This document shows, one piece after another, positions 61,106-64,000 of a stretch of DNA of 64,000 nt. The stretch lies in the NCBI RefSeq assembly GCF_014529705.1, contig NZ_JAANIH010000037.1, positions 22,171 to 86,170 on the forward strand, written 5' to 3'. Position numbers and translations under genes: made by a program. Numbering within the stretch: the stretch's first letter is position 1; every line of letters begins with the position of its first letter. Source of the DNA: Bradyrhizobium campsiandrae (GTDB lineage: Bacteria > Pseudomonadota > Alphaproteobacteria > Rhizobiales > Xanthobacteraceae). The notes beneath the pieces were generated by a model, which did no database searches, was not told where the DNA came from, and was given only the letters and a program-made list of their open reading frames with translations.

Positions 61106-61420
61106 ATGATTCGGAGATCGTGGACGCGGACGGCGTCGATTGAAGAGACGCTTGCGCTGTGGGCGGCGTCGCTTGGAGAGATGAAGAAGTGGATACGTCC
61201 GCTGTTCTGCCAAGAGCGTATTGCCAGGAATGCAGGCCTGTTCCTGGAAGGTCTGCTCGGCGATGAGCAACGCAAGACCGGCTGGATGCGCGCGGAGGCA
61301 GCTGGCGATCCCGGCCCATGGCGTCAGCAGGCGATCCTGGGCCGCAGGGATTGGGATGCTGACGCCCTGCGCGATATCGTCCGCGACTACGTCATCGAGC
61401 ATTTGGCGGATGACGATTGA
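61106..61420 (+). pseudogene. IS701-type transposase fragment (N-terminal part)
   Basis: Residues EETLALWAASL, IRPLFCQERIARNAGLFLEG, GDEQRKTGWMRAEAAGDPG and RDYVIEHLADDD are the start of an IS701-family transposase. The frame stops at 61420 just before the segment that would hold the first catalytic Asp (normally within an AVLVIDETG block). The remaining ~300 residues are absent from the DNA that follows. It is a dead relic. Confidence 0.75.
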
Positions 61421-61608
61421 GGAGAAACAGGGGAGCGGGTCAGCAGCACGCGAAAGGTAGGCAATTTCGCCGGCATCCAGCCCGCTGCCATCACATTCGT
61501 GATGAATGCACCCGAACCAGGCGAAGCCCCTTGATCCATCCTGGCTCTGCCGTAACTCTCCAAAACCAAACGCGCTAAACGGGCAACGACCTTAGACGTG
61601 GAGGTGAC

Positions 61609-62841
61609 ATGACGCCAAGATCCTTCAAGGTGACCCTCGCCGCAGCACTATTCGCCGCAGTCAGCGTCAACACATCCGCCCTCGCGCAGAAGCAATACGA
61701 TCCCGGCGCCAGCGACACCGAGATCAAGATCGGCAACATCATGCCATACAGCGGTCCGGCGTCTTCCTACTCTCTGATTGGCAAGACCCAGGCAGCCTAT
61801 TTCCGCAAGATCAACGACGGGGGCGGAATCAACGGCCGCAAGATCAATTTCATCAGCTACGACGACGGTTTCAGTCCGCCAAAGGCCGTCGAACAGGCCC
61901 GCAGGCTCGTTGAAGGCGACGAAGTGCTGTTGATTTTTCAGTCGCTCGGTACCCAGTCCAATTCGGCCATCCAGAAATACATGAATGCGAAGAAGGTGCC
62001 GCAGCTTTTCGTCGCGAGCGGCGCAACGAAATGGGGTGATCCGAAAAATTTCCCCTGGACCATGGGCTGGCAGCCCAACTACCAGAGCGAAGGCCGTGTC
62101 TACGCCAAATACATCCTGCAGCATTATCCAAACGCCAAGATCGCCGCCCTGTGGCAGAACGACGATGCCGGCAAGGACCAAATGAAAGGGCTGCGCGATG
62201 GCCTCGGCGAAAGAGCCGACATGATCATCGCCGATGCGTCTTACGAGGTAGCCGAACCGACGCTGGATTCGCAGATCGCCCGGCTCAGAAATTCGGGGGC
62301 CGACCTGTTCGTGTCCTGGACGACGCCTAAGGCAGCGGCGCAGGCGATCCGCAAGATCGCGGAACTTGGCTGGAAGCCGGTCTATTTCATCGGCAATACC
62401 TCAAGCTCGGTGGCAAGCGTGCTCAGGCCGGCCGGCTTCGAAAATGCGAAGGGTGTCCTTTCGAGTGCTTACCTCAAGGACCCCGCCGACCCCGCTTGGA
62501 AAGACGACGCGGGCGTGAAGGAATGGAGCACCTTTATGGACAAGTACCTTCCCGACGGTGACAAGACCGATACCAACACCGTCTACGGCTATGCCGTCGC
62601 TCAGACACTGGTGCAGGTCTTGAAGCAATGCGGTGACGACCTGACCCGGGCCAATGTCATGAGACAAGCGGCCAGCCTGAAGGATTTCCGGATCGGGATG
62701 CTGTTACCGGGCATTTCCATCACGACCGGACCCAACGACTTCTTCCCGATCGAACAGCTGCAGCTCATGCAGTTCGACGGCCAGGCCTACAAGCTCATGG
62801 ATGGCGTCATGACCGGAGAAATCGGCGGCAAACAAGACTAG
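61609..62841 (+). CDS. ABC transporter substrate-binding protein, LivJ type
   Basis: 410 residues with a signal peptide ending near NTSALAQKQY. Peripla_BP_6 fold: EIKIGNIMPYSGPASSY, RKINDGGGINGRKINFISYDDGF and GSLGTQSN-like FQSLGTQSNSA loop. It resembles binding proteins of rhizobial aromatic or organic-acid importers. A GGAGGTGAC site overlaps the start. No permease or ATPase follows: the next sequence is a deleted SDR gene and an insertion sequence, so its transport partners were lost or are elsewhere. Confidence 0.88.
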   Translation: MTPRSFKVTLAAALFAAVSVNTSALAQKQYDPGASDTEIKIGNIMPYSGPASSYSLIGKTQAAYFRKINDGGGINGRKINFISYDDGFSPPKAVEQARRLVEGDEVLLIFQSLGTQSNSAIQKYMNAKKVPQLFVASGATKWGDPKNFPWTMGWQPNYQSEGRVYAKYILQHYPNAKIAALWQNDDAGKDQMKGLRDGLGERADMIIADASYEVAEPTLDSQIARLRNSGADLFVSWTTPKAAAQAIRKIAELGWKPVYFIGNTSSSVASVLRPAGFENAKGVLSSAYLKDPADPAWKDDAGVKEWSTFMDKYLPDGDKTDTNTVYGYAVAQTLVQVLKQCGDDLTRANVMRQAASLKDFRIGMLLPGISITTGPNDFFPIEQLQLMQFDGQAYKLMDGVMTGEIGGKQD

Positions 62842-62878
62842 TCGGTCGGTACGTATCGATCATTGAAGGGAATGAGGA

Positions 62879-63123
62879 ATGATCGATGGACGCCTGACAG
62901 GTCGAACGGCGCTCATCACCGGGTCGGGCCAGAACATTGGCCGCGCGATTGCCTGTTTGAGTGCACCCAGTAATACGGTGGCCGGGTGATGGCACGCCTT
63001 GCGATCAAGCATCCCGGAGAATCGGAGGACATCGCAGAGACCTGCCTCTACCTCGCGGGAAATAGCGGCAACTACGTCACCAGCCAGGTTATCCATATTA
63101 ACGGCGGAGAATTTATGTTCTAA
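62879..63123 (+). pseudogene. Short-chain dehydrogenase remnant with large internal deletion
   Basis: The N-terminal cofactor block RLTGRTALITGSGQNIGRAI (25 residues) is followed by a short non-family stretch and a stop at 62987-62989. In a second frame the C-terminus of an SDR follows: LAIKHPGESEDIAETCLYLAG, then SQVIHINGGEFMF, to TAA at 63121. About 180 residues between, including the Ser-Tyr-Lys catalytic site, are gone. The gene once followed the binding protein as a second gene of an operon. Confidence 0.75.
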
Positions 63124-64000
63124 CAGTCTGCTGAAAAAGGCCTCGTCAGGGCCTGCGGTTGATGATTCAATTGTGCATCATGAATCGTGGGGGCTCGGCA
63201 TGCGGGGCGCTTTTGCGGATCAGGGCGGGCTATTTTCGTACATCTCGCCAGAGGCGCGAGTGCCTGCGGACCATCCGCTGAGGAAGATCCGGGAACTTGT
63301 CCGCGATGTATTGAGCGGGATGAACCGTGACTTGGGGAAGCTTTACGCGAGCGAAGGGCGTCCTTCGACGCCACCAGAGCAATTGCTGAGTGCGTTGCTG
63401 CTGCAGGTGTTCTACGGCATCCGCTCGGAACGCCAGTTGATGGAGCAACTGGATTACAATCTTTTGTACCGCTGGTTTGTGGGACTGTCGCCGGACGATC
63501 CGGTCTGGAATCCGACCACTTTCACCAAGAACCGGGAGCGGCTGCAGAGCGGCGATGTGTTCACGAAGTTCATGACCAGGCTTCTGAACCATCCGCAGGT
63601 CAAGCCGCTGCTGTCGGACGAGCACTTCTCGGTGGATGGAACGCTGATCGAAGCCTGGGCTTCACAGAAGAGCTTTCGCCCCAAGGACGGCAGCGGTGAC
63701 GATGATGACGGCGCCAACTTCCACGGCCAGAAGCGCAGGAACGACACCCATGCGAGCACCAGCGACCCGGACAGCAGGCTTTACCGCAAGGCGGCCGGAC
63801 GGGAGGCCAGGCTTTGCTATATGGGCCACGCCACCATGGAGAACCGGCATGGACTGGCGGTGGCCGGCAAGGTCACGCATGCCAATGGCACCGCCGAACG
63901 CCGGGCTTCGGAGACCATGCTGAAGGCAAGGCGCAAAGCCGCGGGCCGCCGCATCACGGCCGGTGAGGACAAGGCGTACGATACCGCCGACCATGTCGCC
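63124..64000 (+). mobile_element. IS5-type insertion sequence, left part
   Basis: Begins at or just after the SDR stop; CAGTCTGCTGAAAAAGGCC near 63124 is a plausible left terminal repeat. The element holds the transposase at 63200 and continues past the window edge, so the right repeat and target duplication cannot be checked. Confidence 0.7.
63200..64000 (+). CDS. IS5-family transposase, 3' end outside the window
   Basis: 267 codons are visible from ATG (MRGAFADQGGLFSYISPEAR). Features: RPSTPPEQLLSALLLQVFYG, QLMEQLDYNLLYRWFVGL, SDEHFSVDGTLIEAWASQKS with the first catalytic Asp, and NDTHASTSDPDSRLYRK. The frame is intact to the edge, so the element may be active. It disrupts nothing already intact, as the neighbouring SDR gene was deleted. 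Confidence 0.88.
   Translation, partial: MRGAFADQGGLFSYISPEARVPADHPLRKIRELVRDVLSGMNRDLGKLYASEGRPSTPPEQLLSALLLQVFYGIRSERQLMEQLDYNLLYRWFVGLSPDDPVWNPTTFTKNRERLQSGDVFTKFMTRLLNHPQVKPLLSDEHFSVDGTLIEAWASQKSFRPKDGSGDDDDGANFHGQKRRNDTHASTSDPDSRLYRKAAGREARLCYMGHATMENRHGLAVAGKVTHANGTAERRASETMLKARRKAAGRRITAGEDKAYDTADHVA

Noticed and set aside
61387..61569. Possible minus-strand protein after the IS701 fragment
   Set aside because: No support beyond being open; could be leftover element DNA, but no family resemblance was certain.

Overview
The window is GC-rich (mid-60s percent by eye), densely coding DNA whose proteins look like those of a soil alphaproteobacterium of the Bradyrhizobium/Rhodopseudomonas group. 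Reasons are the many CoA-dependent aromatic and acyl genes, solute-binding proteins without their permeases, an OpgC glucan-modifying enzyme, a MlotiK1-like potassium channel, a PEP-CTERM protein and a tRNA-Met 3' fragment of rhizobial type. The genus is an inference; no rRNA is present.

Layout. 1-5.7 kb: a HicB-type antitoxin cut by the window edge, then an aromatic-acid operon (crotonase, feruloyl-CoA synthase-like ligase, short-chain dehydrogenase, hotdog thioesterase, LivJ-type binding protein) closed by a strong terminator. 5.7-15 kb: two modules in which a glutathione-transferase-like gene faces a YafY/WYL regulator, each with a striking palindrome in the control region; between them are a YkgJ-type cysteine protein, a DUF3307 membrane protein, a TAXI binding-protein homologue, a cyclic-nucleotide-gated potassium channel and a second crotonase. 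15-24 kb: a REC-EAL protein, a desaturase/MetX-like hydrolase pair behind a perfect inverted repeat, a metallo-beta-lactamase-fold protein, an MFS carrier, an acyl-CoA synthetase and an AraC regulator. 24-33 kb: one long operon with another acyl-CoA synthetase and a ribose-type ABC importer in which one permease is fused to a strictosidine-synthase-like beta-propeller and a second, free propeller gene follows. 33-38 kb: an HlyD/RbbA/YhhJ efflux operon. 38-43 kb: DUF2059 and OpgC genes, then a cyclase-AAA-TPR regulator.

43-49 kb is accessory in character: two close paralogues of an unrecognised family flank a MATE efflux gene, followed by a decayed nuclease-like gene and a PEP-CTERM protein with an orphan second PEP-CTERM tail. 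At 50.1 kb a degenerate tRNA-Met-like sequence with its own terminator adjoins a DUF6985-like gene broken by an in-frame stop and an ABC permease with an internal deletion. 51.8-59.1 kb holds a manganese catalase fused to DUF892 and a LysR-controlled catabolic-type cluster (MFS, metallo-hydrolase, alpha/beta hydrolase, phosphoesterase). At 59.25 kb the 3' part of a tRNA-Met gene abuts a tyrosine integrase: this is read as the left end of an integrative element that runs off the right edge and carries an IS701 fragment, a LivJ-type binding protein, a deleted SDR gene and the start of an IS5-type element.

The most interesting candidates are the transporter-propeller operon, the paralogue-MATE-paralogue cassette and the operator set of the two GST/YafY modules. 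No CRISPR array, phage structural operon or recognised defence system was seen.
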